This document shows, in pieces, positions 1 to 11,502 of a stretch of DNA of 64,000 nt. Source of the stretch: Plantago major. Taxonomy: Eukaryota; Streptophyta; Magnoliopsida; Lamiales; Plantaginaceae. The position numbers and the translations under genes are program-made. The stretch is from assembly GCA_026545765.1 (NCBI GenBank), contig CM048842.1:44649431-44713430 (forward strand), read 5' to 3'. The notes beneath the pieces were generated by a model that did not search any database, was not told the origin of the DNA, and was given only the letters and a program-made list of their open reading frames with translations. The stretch's first letter is position 1, and every line of letters begins with the position of its first letter.

Positions 1-1
1 C

Positions 2-1015
2 ATGCCATATGTTGATGATGTTATCATTTTCAACAAAGGATTAAAGATTGGGCTCAAGAAAATTCTCACTTTCTTCACTCACTATGGAAAGTCTCTGGGC
101 AGATGATTAATTTTGAAAAAAGCAATATCTGTGCTGGAAGAGGAGGTAACACTTCTATGATACAAGCTGTGACATGTTTTACTCTTATGGAGTTGCCTAT
201 GATGTACTTACTCCGTCCCGGCACAAGTTTCCCACTTTGACTTTTTGCAGTTAAACTTTTCCAACTTTGACTATGAATTAATCTTAAACCGCAAATGTAA
301 AATGTTAAATTAAATTATATAATGAAAATTTAGCCCCTAAAGTTTCATTATATAAAAAAAATTGAACTTTTTACATTTGCAGTTTAAGATTAATTCGTAG
401 TTAAAGTTGAAAAAAGTTTGACCGCAAAAAGTCAAAGTGGGAAACTTGTGTTGGGACGGAGGAGGTGCACCTCTATCAGTTGGAAAAAAAAGAATAGCAT
501 TGTTCAATCCTCTACTGGAAAAAATTAGAGCAAACTTTAGAGGCTGGAGTCTAAACATGCTATCCCTAGGTGGTAGATGGGTTATCATCCAAAGTGTTCT
601 TGCATCCATGTCTATTTACTTACTTCGAGTGATAGAGCCACCGCTGAAAGTGTATAAAGAGATTGATAGAATGATATCAATCTTTTTTGGGGTTTTGACC
701 AAGAAGATAAAAAGAGTATGCATTGGACCAAGTGGGATAACATCTGTTTGCCACAGGCATAGGGAGGTATAGAAATTAGAAGAATGGCAGACATGAGCAA
801 GGCATTCTCAATAAAGCTCTGGTTTAGGTTTAGAGCACAAGAATCTTTGTGGGCTAAATGTATGGTTAAAAAAATACTGCAAGAACAACTTCCCAGGCTT
901 GGTGGAAGTAAAAAAGCAAGATTCAGCAGTTTGGAAAAGAATGCTTCAAGTTAAAGATGTTACACAGGAAAATTGCCTTTGGAAAATGGGTGCAGGGGCA
1001 TGTTACAATCTTTAT
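2..1015 (+). pseudogene. LINE reverse transcriptase fragment, split by a MITE
   Basis: A decayed piece of a plant non-LTR retrotransposon reverse transcriptase. The first codons read PYVDDVIIF, the RT catalytic box (usually F/YADD). After a stop near 109 the same protein resumes on both sides of the 211-461 insertion: LPMMYL before it and GAPLSVGKK after it, the usual 'LP..YLG.PLS.G' block. Next come W..N.LS.GGR..II.SVL, typical of the RT thumb in plant LINEs, and WFRFRAQESLWAKC further on. The reading frame is broken several times. The 5' part lies outside the window and the 3' end fades by about 1015, so this is a dead fragment. What is seen is the motif order; assignment to the L1-type plant LINE family is from known family features. 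Confidence 0.85.
211..461. mobile_element. Stowaway-like MITE inserted in the LINE
   Basis: A 251-bp element with terminal inverted repeats CTCCGTCCC at the left and GGGACGGAG at the right. The inner arms are also inverted copies of each other (a 'gactttttgcagtt' block on the left answers 'gaccgcaaaaagtc' on the right), so the whole unit can fold into a long hairpin. It is flanked by TA on the left (209-210) and GA on the right (462-463), consistent with a TA target duplication with one base changed. It has no coding capacity. Termini and TA target are those of Tc1/mariner-type Stowaway MITEs. Confidence 0.85.
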
Positions 1016-2446
1016 GGTGGCAAAAATATTTCGATTAAATTCACCTGTAATGGGCACAGATATCACTAGATACTATTTAGATGATGATATTTATCACGAT
1101 TTCACGTGAATTCGATCAATTGAAGGTAGATTGAGACAAAACTGATTAAGAAGCCTACAAGAAGAATTTGAAAAAAGAAGAATATGACGTGTGTAAGTGG
1201 AGTGGAGTCCACGATGTGAACGACCAATTTTCCAAGTCAATCTTCCGACGTTTAACATTCGCTCGCGCGTATATGGCCCAATCCACTCCTAAATGCTATT
1301 AGTACATTAATTGTAAATAGTTATTAATAAGTCCAAGCTCTTTGCATAAAAACGAGAGGGTCACTGAAAGGATGTCAAACGTGCATTTCGCATTCTCCAA
1401 GAGCGATTGACTATCCTTCGTGGCCCAACACACTTTTGGGATGTAAAGTTGCTTTAAAAAACAATTTAGATGCATTGTTCTGCAGTACGTACAATATGCT
1501 TGTGGAGGATGAAGACCACAAGTATATGGTTCAGTATGTAAAGGGCAACTATGACCAACTAGATGACTATATCATGGAAACTGATCACAATGTTCCACAC
1601 ACATGGAAATTATGTCGACACGAAAATACGATCAACTGATCTGGCTAAAGCTTTGTTATTAGAAGAAGACTTGATTGAATACACATGGCAAAATCATTTG
1701 GGTGGATAATCATATATAAATAATTTTCATTTTCCAAGTGTGTTTCAATTTTTCCAGAATTTGTAATTCTTTTTTCAAGTTTACTTTTAGTGGTTTCCAT
1801 AAAATGAATTATAAATATTTTAGAAAAATGTTCAAAATGTAAAATTGTAAATAGTGCTTAATAAAATGAGAGTATTTATTATTCAATACAAATATATGCT
1901 AAGAAATTGTATTTAACGGTGCAAAAGTTAAATACAATTTAAAATGTACTCCAAATAAAGAAAAAAACATAAAATTAAAACTAACCCTCTGCTGAAAAAG
2001 AAATGAAATGAGCCGCTGAAAGAGTCAACGCATGAAATTACCACATATAAATCCCCAACCCAAACAACTAGGAAATATTATTTACTTGCATCTCAATCAT
2101 CTTAACAACTAAATATATGTTATGTTTTTCTTTCTCAGTTTTTCTCTCAAAACTTGTTTAAATCAAATCTTGTCATGACCATCGCGATAATTTCGTTTGG
2201 TGTTAAAGAGTCCGTGTATGGTCGTAAAAAGCGCAACTCAGAGCAAGATTATATCTTGTTGCTCTAATTCTGGAAGCGCCAAAATTGACAACGGGAGCGT
2301 GAAACGAAGGAGGGCCGGCTTGGTTAAAAAAACTATTTTAGCCTGGTTTTCTTGATTTTAATCGCTATCCAAACAGCCTGTAATGTCTTTGTAGACATCA
2401 CCTCCTCGTCTCAAAACAAATGTATGTAGATGAAAAAATATTGTAA
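1016..2446. other. Intergenic, no recognised gene
   Basis: AT-rich sequence without recognisable protein domains. A 67-codon open frame at 1436-1639 has an ordinary amino-acid mix, but I recognise no family, and no splice-linked neighbour exon is visible. It may be a fragment of a decayed gene or mobile element. Confidence 0.5.
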
Positions 2447-3159
2447 GACCACTCCCAATGGGAGTGGCCTTAGGCTACGTGGAGCCCCGAAATCAAGAAT
2501 CGCTCGGGGAAGCCCAATACCCCCATTTTTTTATTTTTCTTTTTGATTTTTTTAAAAATTAATTTATAAAGTAATATTAAATAAAAAATACACCAACGGC
2601 TCTATTTTCTCGAGATCTATAAATACAACTCATTTTCATCCAATTTCACCACACCTCAATTTTCTCACATCTTCCACTTCTTAAACTCAAAACGTCTCTA
2701 TTTGTGCATCAGGGATCATATGAAGACATCTTACAAAGAGTGTTTGAGTTGGATATTTGATCTGATATTAAGTTGTAGAGAATGAGGTTGATGCTGTGTA
2801 GTCAGGTATCCAATGTTACCTATCCTCATAAAGTGCAGACAACAATCCCTCAATGTCATTATCCATATCGTGTACTAGATTTGTTCCGTTTTTTCCTCAT
2901 CTTTTCATTCTGATTTCAATCTCAATAAATTATAAAACGAGTTTTAAGAATCCAATTTGAGTATTTTCAACTTCTAAACACTCTTATAATATGTTAAGCA
3001 AGTTAAAAAATATATTAAAAAAATACGAAAAAATATTAAAAACACTATTCACGGCCTTATACGACACATTGATGCTTTTTTTTGCGTTGGTCGTTAAATC
3101 AGCCTTAACTCACGACCGTCACTATTCACGGCCTTAGCTAAGACCCATTGGGAGTGGTC
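2447..3159. mobile_element. PIF/Harbinger-like non-autonomous element
   Basis: A 713-bp element with perfect 16-bp terminal inverted repeats (GACCACTCCCAATGGG left, CCCATTGGGAGTGGTC right), flanked by a 3-bp direct repeat TAA (2444-2446 and 3160-3162). A TWA target and GRC-type ends are the signature of PIF/Harbinger. Internally it has a promoter-like CTATAAATAC near 2618 followed by a pyrimidine-rich leader, as in derivatives that keep the transposase promoter but have lost the gene. The sub-repeat CACTATTCACGGCCTTA appears twice near the right end (about 3043 and 3120). No open frame. Confidence 0.8.
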
Positions 3160-3225
3160 TAATAAAACTTACAATTTATGTAAATGAAAGTAAGTTTGAG
3201 GATAAGATGTTGCACATTAACAGTT

Positions 3226-3474
3226 CTCCCTCCATTCAAAGATAACTTGCTATTTGCCTTTTGCACAATTTTTAACAAGTTTGAGTAAAAAATGGTTTAT
3301 ATAGATAAAGTAATAAGTGTATGATAAAAAGTAAGAAATAAAATTAATAAAGTATGGAACAGAGTGATTAAAATATTAATAATAGGGATAGTGGATTTCC
3401 ATAAAAGGAAATGAAAGTTTTTAAGGCAATATCCAAAATGAAAAAATGGAAAGTTTCTAATGGAATGGAGGGAG
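3226..3474. mobile_element. Stowaway-like MITE
   Basis: A 249-bp element bounded by CTCCCTCCATTC on the left and its exact reverse complement GAATGGAGGGAG on the right. TA follows the right end; the left flank reads TT, so one side of the presumed TA duplication has mutated. Non-coding, with AT-rich arms. Confidence 0.75.
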
Positions 3475-3854
3475 TATATTTGTAATATGGAAAATATAAA
3501 TGGATTTTTAACATGGAAAATATAAATGGAATACGATATATTTGTTCTGGTTCAGACAAAGTACATTTTATAACGGGAAATTAAGTTTAAAATAAAGTGA
3601 TGAAATTAAAACTTAAATTGGTTTTGCATTGTGTCGTTTTTCAAAGTGTTTCAATGACTAATGTTTCGTCTTAAATAAATATGAATGATTCAAGTACATT
3701 TTATAATGTGTGTCATTAAATGTGTAGATATTTTTAAATGGTTTGTTTAAGTTATTCCAAAATGATCGTTTTCCAACGTTTATAAATGAATACATATAAA
3801 CTAATTGAATTTTATAGAATATACTAATATATAAAAATTATTAAACAATAATTT

Positions 3855-3983
3855 TTTAAGAGGAAACATTACATAACCTTTTGCAGTCAACATTTTTTAA
3901 CTTTGACTACGATTTAACTTAGAATCATAAATGTAAAATTTTCAATTAAATCATATAATTTGAAAGTTCACTGTTTTGTACAT
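3855..3983. mobile_element. Left half of a MITE split by Copia-1
   Basis: This stretch (gcagtcaac, aactttgactacgattta, ataaatgtaaaatttt) is the imperfect reverse complement of 11503-11638 on the other side of Copia-1. Together they form the two arms of one Stowaway-like hairpin related to the element at 211-461. The outer left terminus is eroded, so the exact start is approximate. Confidence 0.65.
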
Positions 3984-4722
3984 TGTTACATCAACAATTA
4001 ACTTAATAACTCTTTCGGTTTGTTGCAGGGTATTCTTGTAATATTGCCTTCTTCACTAATCTTTAACCTAGTTCGACAGTTGTAGTTTCTTGTGTCAACA
4101 GGTCGTAGATTTGGAAGATACAAAGGAATCTTGCTTAGGTTGGAGTATTTAAGGAAAAAGATCAAAGATTGGATTCTTTAGAGACAATATCTCAAACTGG
4201 ACTCTTGAAGATTTGGATAAGCATGGAAAGTAAATCTGGAAGATTTTTCCTTGGTTAAAGATCGTTGCTATATATACAAGGTCAAGGACGGATTCAAGGC
4301 AACGAGACTAGAGTGATCACTTACACTTTATTCAACAAGTGTCGAAGTTACTTTGTGTTTGCTAAGCTGTGCAGCTGTAGTTTGATAGAGAGTGTTTCTC
4401 AATCATCTAGGTTATACTAGATCTACAACTATAGAATAGGTAGCACTATTCTACTTAGTTTAGTTTTGCCATTCAAGGTTTCAATCTAAGGAAACTTGAA
4501 TATTTTTTTGATAAATTAACTTATCAATATAGTGGATATTTGCCTTTGGCTCGGCTGGTATATTATACCAGCTAAGAAAAACAACTATGTGTTCTTTAGT
4601 TTATTTCCGATGTGTTTTGTTTTTCTGTTTGAGTCAGTGTTACATCAATAGTTATATCAACATTGATATATATTGTTGTGTAGCTGCAGTTTAGTACAAG
4701 TCCAGGTCCATATATTATTTCA
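3984..4722 (+). repeat. Copia-1 5' LTR
   Basis: 739-bp LTR, TG at the start and CA at the end, matched by 10780-11502. It holds a TATA-like 'gctatatatacaagg' near 4266-4280, the probable start region for the element transcript, and a long U5 with an inverted 'ctggtatattataccag' palindrome at about 4555-4571. Confidence 0.9.
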
Positions 4723-4724
4723 AT

Positions 4725-4742
4725 TGGCATCAAAAGCCAGGC
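4725..4742 (+). other. Copia-1 primer binding site (degenerate)
   Basis: Immediately after the LTR end the sequence reads TTGGCATCAAAAGCCAGG. This resembles the plant initiator-Met tRNA primer site TGGTATCAGAGC with several changes. Position supports the assignment more than the sequence does. Confidence 0.55.
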
Positions 4743-4760
4743 ACTTAAATCAATAAGTGT

Positions 4761-5959
4761 GTGGATTTTGTACTAATTATGGATTGTGTCAATCCAAGTG
4801 CAAATAGACTACCGATACTTAATGGCACAAACTATTTGTATTGGAAAACTAGGCTAAGAACTCACATCAAATCAATTGATGTACGCTCTTGGAAGTCTAT
4901 CTTGGAAGGGTACCAGTTTCCGATGATACCACCAGATGCTGATGGTGATGTAGTACCGAAACCTGAAAGCCAATGGACTGGAGATGAATGGACTGAGTCT
5001 GCATATAATGAAAAGGCACTCAATGCTATTTTCGCTAAGTAGATTCTCATATGTTCATGTTGATCCAGAGCTGTACTACTGCTAAGAAAGCTTGGGAAAT
5101 ATTACAAACTCACTGTGAGGAAGATCAATGTGTTAAAGAAAGCAGAGCTAGATTGCTTTGGAGCCAATATGAGAGCTTGAGAATGGGTGAAGATGAGACT
5201 ATCACTATCTATTTCGAAAAGCTTAGGGCAATCTCTAATGAGTGTCAACTACTTGGTGAACCAATCTCTAACAAACAGCTTGTCTACGAAGCTGTTAGAT
5301 CTTTGTCTTCAAAATTTAAAACCAAGCGTATTGTGCTTGCAGATGCCAAGCATTTGGCTAACATGGACTTCAATGCTCTACTGAATAACCTCAAGAACTA
5401 TGAGATGGGTCTTGAGGAACATAAGAGGAATAAAAAAAAAGCCATTTCTTTGTATACTGCTTCCAAGGGAAATCAGAACCTAGAAGATGATGTGAGTGAT
5501 AGTGAAGATTTGTCTCTGGCCGCTTTTCAAAAAGATTACAACAATCTTGTCAGAAAGGTTAATGGAAATAAACCTTTTGCTTCTTCTGAAAAACGTGTGT
5601 CAAAGTCTTCTACTGATTTTGCTAAAACTGATCCAAAAGTTCTTGAAAAGATTCAGTGTTTTGAGTGCAAAGGATGGGGACATTACAAACATGAATGTGT
5701 GAACACTCTAAGGAAAGCAAGAAAACTCTATTTTGTGAGTGAGGATGAGGATGAGAGTGAAAATCTTGATGATTCCTCAGGTTCTGAAAATCGTCAAGTC
5801 ATGTCTTTATCCACAATCATATGCGAGGATAACCAGTATTGGTTTAACAGTGATACCAACAACTCACTTGATCATACTATTTATCTCGACTATGATGACA
5901 CTGAGTGCGTGGATGAGTTCAGAATCAATAGTGACACTAATCTTAACCTTAGATGTTAG
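4761..5959 (+). pseudogene. Copia-1 gag
   Basis: Gag protein, the capsid and nucleocapsid part of the Copia polyprotein that packages the element RNA in cytoplasmic virus-like particles. The N-terminal part has NYLYWKTRLRTHI, the YW..M/R block common to plant Copia gags, and a UBN2-type region (AKKAWEILQTHCE, RLLWSQYESLRMGEDETI). A CCHC zinc knuckle, CFECKGWGHYKHEC (C-x2-C-x4-H-x4-C), lies at 5657-5698. The frame breaks once: TAG at 5040-5042 ends the first frame and the protein continues in another from about 5042, explained by loss of one base near 5039. A second, in-frame TAG ends this part at 5957-5959. The start at 4761 or the inner ATG at 4779 cannot be decided. Confidence 0.88.
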
Positions 5960-6541
5960 CATGGCTCTTTTGTTTCAGATGGTGACTATCCGTTTGAAGA
6001 AGAATTCACTCAGGAACAAATGATCGAGGAATTGAAGAAGATGTATGAAGAACTGGTTGTGAAAATAAAACAGATGAACAAATCTGTAAAGCCTCTGGAA
6101 AGAGAAAATAAACAACTGAAGGACATGATTGTTCACTTGGAAACAAACTTGAGCAAGAAAGAAGCTGAGATACAGGAGCTCTTGACAAAGCTACACAGTG
6201 CTGAATCAACTATTGCCAAATGGAATTCAAGCCTGTCTGAGCCCAGTACGGTAAGTAAACAAGGTAATGAAGGATTAATAGAGTTGAGATTTTCAAACTC
6301 AACTGCTGATTCAACTGTTGAAACAAAAGTCGAGTCAAAATCTGCTAGTGTTCTAAAAGAAGCTCCTGTCCTTGAAAAAGAAGTTGGTGACAAAACCAAG
6401 AATTTTAAGAAAATCTTCGTGAGTCAATTCTGTCTTAAACTGGTCATAAAAAGCAGTTATGTTTTCTTTATAGAAAATCTTTGGTTAAACGTCAGAATTC
6501 AAAAACTGATGTAATATCAGATGAGGTTGAAAACACTGTAG
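5960..6541 (+). pseudogene. Copia-1 gag-pol linker with coiled coil
   Basis: Continues in the same frame as the preceding gag after its TAG. From 6020 it encodes a lysine/glutamate-rich coiled coil (heptads around LKKMYEELVVKIKQMNKSV and LERENKQLKDMIVHLETNL) and a serine/threonine-rich spacer. A stop at 6512-6514 separates it from the protease, again in the same frame; the last 30 codons before that look like a shifted frame. Coiled coils in this position are common in Copia gags and may help particle assembly. Confidence 0.7.
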
Positions 6542-8143
6542 ATGTCTACACACAAGACTAGTTCTGAGAATGTTAAATCAACTGTTGTTTCAACATCACC
6601 TGCAAAAAATAGTAAGAAAGGTTGGAAATCGAAGTCAGATCCTGGGCATGTGGCTATGTCTGCTATCAACACTAACAATGCAGATTTGTGGTATTTTGAT
6701 AGTGGATGCTCCAGACATATGACTGGTACTAAGGACTATCTAAAGGATGTTGTTCCTCAATCATCTGGACTGGTCACATATGGTGGTTGCACACAAGGTA
6801 AGGTTCTAGGTAAGGGAGTTCTGAATCTTGATGGAATTCCAAATTTGGAGAATGTCTTACTAATTGATGGGTTGACTAACTTGCTAAGTGTGAGTCATAT
6901 CTGTGATGATGATCTATGTGTGTACTTTGACAAAAAATCTTGCATTGTCTTCAATGATAACTGTGATTGTATTATGTCAGGTACTAGGTCTCAGGATAAC
7001 TGTTATGAGATGAGTCCCAGTTTAAAGTGCAATTATGTTCATCTGAATGAATCTGTAATTTGGCATAAGAGATTAGGTCATGTTAATTACAGAAACTTAG
7101 AAAAACTGGTTAAAACTGAAGCTGTTTTAGGAATTCCAAAACTAACAAGCCCTGGCAAACATGTTTGTGGGGATTGTTTGAAAGGAAAACAAGTCTGTGC
7201 TTCTCATCAACCTCTAACAGTTGAAAGTCAAAAGAGTGGAACTCATGCTTGTTTTGAGTTATTGCACATGGACTTGATGGGTCCTATTGAAGTTGCTAGT
7301 CTTGGTGGCAAACTTTACATATTTGTGATTGTAGATGATTTTTCTCGTTTCACTTGGATATCCTTTCTCAAAGAAAAATCTGAAACCTTGGATATCTTCA
7401 AAACTCTTTATGTGCGTTTTAAAAATGTGCATAATTCATGTGTGAAAAGAATTCGCTCTGATCACGGAAGAGAGTTTGAAAATCAATTTTTCTCTCGATT
7501 CTGTGAAAAGAAAGGAATTTCTCAAGAATTCTCTGCTCCCAAAACTCCCCAACAAAACGGAGTTGCGGAACGAAAGAATAGAACTCTACACGAAATGGGT
7601 CGAGTTATGCTTAGCTCAATGAAGTTTTCTAAGATATTGTGGGCTGAGGCTATTAATACTGCTTGTCATATTATCAATCGTGTCTACCTTAGGCCAGGAA
7701 CAAATGCTAACCCTTATGAGCTGTTAAATGGCAAGAAACCCAATCTCAAATATATGCATGTGTTTGGCTGTGTGTGTTATATTCTGAATGATAGAGAGTA
7801 CTTGGGTAAATTTGATGATAAAAGTGAGAAAGGAGTCTTTGTTGGCTACTCTTTGAACAGTCATGCCTATAGGGTGTATAACCCTAGGACCAAGACTATT
7901 CAAGAGTCAGTCAATGTCAAATTTGATGATTCTGCATGTTTTTCACAAGAACAGGATACTTCAGGTTATGAGATGTTGCAGTCAGAACCATTGGAGCCAG
8001 TAACTCCAGATGTACAGGTCACTGTTGATCCAACAGTATCAACTCCAGACGAATCCAGCTCCTCTGATGAGTCTGAAGACAAAGAACCTCTCACACAGTT
8101 TGATGAACATGTAACTGGATCAAACTTGGATGATGTGAGATGA
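6542..8143 (+). pseudogene. Copia-1 protease and integrase
   Basis: Opens with the retroviral-type aspartic protease (FDSGCSRHMTG, active-site DSG at 6698-6706), then the GAG-pre-integrase zinc module (WHKRLGHVN ... C.DC), then the integrase core. The catalytic triad is visible: Asp in LLHMDLMGP, Asp in RSDHGREF and Glu in NGVAERKNR. The C-terminal part has the Copia block KYMHVFGCVCY and GVFVGYS. Function is to cut the polyprotein and join element cDNA to the genome. TGA at 8141-8143 stops the frame, but the next part lies in the same frame. Apart from that stop the block is open for 534 codons. Confidence 0.93.
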
Positions 8144-9844
8144 GATCCACCAGCAAGAATCCAAAAGGATCATCCCTCCTCACAAATCATTGGTAATCTC
8201 AATGATAGCAGGAATATGAGAGACAAACCTAGAATCAACTACAAAGACATGTTGAAATCAAATGTCTGCACTGAACTCGAAGGTAAAAAAGGTTAGCTCT
8301 ACTTGCTTTGTGTCCTTAATAGAACCCAAAACATCAAAGAAGCCTTAAAAGATGATGTCTGGATTGAAGCCATGCAAGAGGAACTACACCAATTAAGAAC
8401 TAATGATGTGTGGACCTTAGTCCCAAGACCATCTGACTTAAATGTTATTGGTACCAAATGGATTTTCAAAAACAAAAGTAATGAAAATGGTGTAGTGACT
8501 CGAAACAAGGCTCGTTTAGTAGCACAAGGGTTTACTCAAATTGAAGGGGTTGATTTTGATGAGACTTTTACTCCCGTAGCTAGGCTAGAATCTATTAGAT
8601 TGCTTCTTGCTATTGCCTGTTTTCCCAAAATTACTCTCCAACAAATGGATGTGAAAGGTGCCTTTTTGAATGGTTTGATTGATAAGGATGTTTTTGTTGA
8701 ACAACCTAAAGGATTTGAAGATCCTCATTTTCCAAATCATGTTTTCAAACTTAAGAAGGCTTTGTATGGGTTGAAACAGGCACCTCGTGCTTGGTATGAT
8801 AGGTTAACTACCTTCTTGATTGAACTTGGTTTTACTAGAGGAGAGGCTGATAGAACCCTATTTATCCTTCACAAAGGCAAGGATATATGTGTGGCACAGA
8901 TCTATGTTGATGATATAGTACTTGGTTCTACTAATCCTTTGTTAGTCAAACAGTTTGTTGAAGCTATGACAGGCACATTTGAGATGAGTTTAATTGGTGA
9001 ACTCAATTATTTGCTTGTATTACAAATCAAGCAAAGTAAGGATGGAATCTTTCTGTCCCAAGAAAAATATGCTCGAAATCCGATCAAGAAGTTTGGCATG
9101 GACAGTTCTAAAAGCTCATACACACCTATGTCTTCTATCATCAAACTGAGTAAGCTGGATGTTGGTGAAACTGTTGATTCAACACTATATCGCTCAATGA
9201 TAGGCAATCTTCTGTATCTCTCTACCAGCAGACCAGACATTATGTTTGTTGTATGTGTGTGTGCCAGGTACCAAGCTATCCCTTTAACAACTCATATGTC
9301 TGCAGTTAAACGCATACTCAAATATGTTTCTGGTACTGCAAACCTTGGTCTATGGTATACCAAAGAAACAAACACTGATCTCAATGGGTTCAGTGATTCA
9401 GATTGGGCAGGTGATGTTGATGATCGAAAGTCCACCAGTGGTGGTTGTTTTTATCTAGGGAGAAACTTAGTATCATGGTACAGTAGAAAACAAAATTGTG
9501 TTTCCCTATCTACTGCTGAGTCTGAATATGTGGCTGCAGGTAGTTGTGTCACTCAACTAATTTGGTTGAAAAATATGCTATGTGACTATGGTCTTAAGAG
9601 TGACACATTACTCATGTTTTGTGATAACCTTAGTGCCATCAACATTTCTAAGAATCCAGTGCAACACTCTCGCACCAAGCATATAGATATAAGGCATCAT
9701 TTTCTTAGGGACTTGGTCAATCTACAAGTGGTTGATATCCAGCATATAGAAACCAATGACCAGCTAGCAGCTATTTTTACTAAACCCTTAGATTCTGAGA
9801 GACTCTTCAGTCTCAGAAGATCTCTTTGTTTGTGCTCAATGTAA
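8144..9844 (+). pseudogene. Copia-1 reverse transcriptase and RNase H
   Basis: Copies element RNA to DNA and degrades the RNA strand. The RT begins with the usual WIEAMQEEL and GTKWIFKNK blocks; QMDVKGAFLNG holds the first catalytic Asp and YVDDIVLG (YVDD at 8903-8914) the other two. RNase H ends with STAESEYVAA, TKHIDIRHHF and TKPL. The open frame from 8303 runs to TAA at 9842-9844. Between 8283 and 8330 the protein is out of frame: one extra base in the A/G run near 8285-8292 and one missing base near 8325-8332 compensate each other, so a tag at 8294-8296 falls between. A change of VARYQ near 9265 is the only other oddity. Confidence 0.92.
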
Positions 9845-10779
9845 TCTGAAGTGTTGCATACACTGTTGACTTAACATCACAGTCCAACATTGCTTTTTGT
9901 TTGTGATGTGAGTACTTGCTTATCTGAAGTCTTCTTTGTTCTTAAGTTAATTGTATTATGCATCTTGCTGGATGTGAGTACTTGGAAAGTCTTTTGGATC
10001 TTTTTACTGGTTTTGGCACTTTCTTTGTTCCTCAACCCCTTGCACTAGATTGCAGTTTACTTGTTATGGAAGCAAAAAAGATGGAAAAAGAGCCCAATGG
10101 AGGCCATTGCAAAAGAGCCCAATGGAGGCATATTTTTTACTTTATATTTGTTGGCAATCTCTGGGTTTCTCTCACTTTCCTTCAAAAATGGAAGTTTTGA
10201 CTCTCTAAGACTACATTGAGTCCCAGTTTGAAACTTAAACAGAGCCCAACACTTGCTTCCTGTTTTTACGAAATCTGCAGTCTGTGTTTATTTCTTCTTC
10301 TCTCCTTGAGTGCTAATTCGTTGTTTTCAAAATCCAGTGAGATACGACATCTACTTTTCTCTCTGTTGTTGAGGTAGTTTCCAGTTTGGTGGGTTTCTTT
10401 GAGGGGGGGGGGGGGAGTGGGAATCTGTTTTGTCTGGTTCGAGTTAGGATGCATCTTAGTTAGAGTCACTGTTCAATCAATAGTAGCTCTGGAAACTTAT
10501 GCTTGTTTCTCTAGCCATGATACTAGGAGTCTCTTGAAGGTGAAGACTTTTACCACTCTTGGACTTCTTGGTTGTTCTTGTCATTTATGCAGTTTTTCAA
10601 TAAAATTAGAAAAAAATTGGTTGCAGTTTACAAGACATATATTGTGAGATTCTGTTTAATCGCAGACATAACAGTTGTTTGGGTGTTTCATCACAACAAG
10701 GGGGAGAATTTGTTGTTAAGGGGGAGGTGTTCATTTCTTTTTCTGATTAGGTGTTGTGAAGAAAGACAATAAGCAACAT
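9845..10779 (+). other. Copia-1 3' untranslated region with polypurine tract
   Basis: No coding signal. It contains a G-run (about 10404-10415) and two purine tracts, AAGGGGGAGAA near 10699 and AAGGGGGAGG near 10719, the plus-strand primer type used by Copia elements. They lie 50-80 bp before the 3' LTR rather than directly against it. Confidence 0.6.
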
Positions 10780-11502
10780 TGTTACATCAACAGTTAACTT
10801 AATAACTCATTCGGTTTGTTGCAGGGTATTCTTATACTATTGCATTCTTCACTAATCTTTATAACCTAATTCGACAGTTGTAGTTTTATGTGGTAGATTT
10901 GGAAGATACAAAGGAGTCCTGCTTAGCTTGGAGTATTTAAGGAAAAAGATCAAAGATTGGATTCATTGGAGACAATATCTCAAACTGGACTCTTGAAGAT
11001 TTGGATAAGCATGGAAAGTAAATATAGAAGATCTGTCCTTGGTTAAAGATCGTTGCTATATATACAAGGTCAAGGACGGATTCAAGGTAACGAGACTAGA
11101 GTGATCATTTACACTTTATTCAACAAGTGTCGAAGTTACTTTGTGTTTGCTAAGCTGTGCAGTTGTAGTTTGATAGAGAGTGTTTCTCAATCATCTAGGT
11201 TAGACTAGATCTACAGCTATAGAATAGGTAGCACTATTCTACTTAGTTTAGTTTTGCCATTCAAGGTTTCAATCTGTGGAAACTTTAATATTGTTTTGAT
11301 AAATTCACATAGTGGATATTTTCCTTTGGCTCGGCTGGTATATTATACCAGCTAAGAAAAACAACTGTGTGTTCTTTAGTTTATTTCCGCTGTGTTTTGT
11401 TTTTCTGTTTGAGTCACTATTACATCAATAGTTATATCAACATTGATATATATTGTTGTGTAGCAGCAGTTTAGTACAAGTCCAGGTCCTTATATTCTTT
11501 CA
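10780..11502 (+). repeat. Copia-1 3' LTR
   Basis: 723-bp partner of 3984-4722 with the same ends (TGTTACATC ... TTTCA). Compared with the 5' LTR it shows numerous substitutions and several small deletions, for example the loss of about 14 bp after 'gttttatgtgg' and of the 'aacttatcaat' block. Confidence 0.9.

Larger units (their letters stand above)
3984..11502 (+). mobile_element. Copia-1: near-complete Ty1/Copia retrotransposon
   Basis: A 7.5-kb element with two LTRs (3984-4722 and 10780-11502, each beginning TGTTACATC and ending TTTCA), a primer-site-like stretch, gag, protease, integrase, reverse transcriptase and RNase H in the Copia order (integrase before RT). The polyprotein stays essentially in one frame but has several stops and small indels. 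The two LTRs differ at many sites by eye, so insertion is not recent. The flanking pentamers (TACAT left, TAATT right) do not match, so no clean target duplication survives. It is inserted in an older MITE. Confidence 0.93.

Noticed and set aside
1436..1639. 67-codon open frame as a gene
   Set aside because: No recognised domain and no neighbouring exon; length is within chance for this AT-rich sequence.
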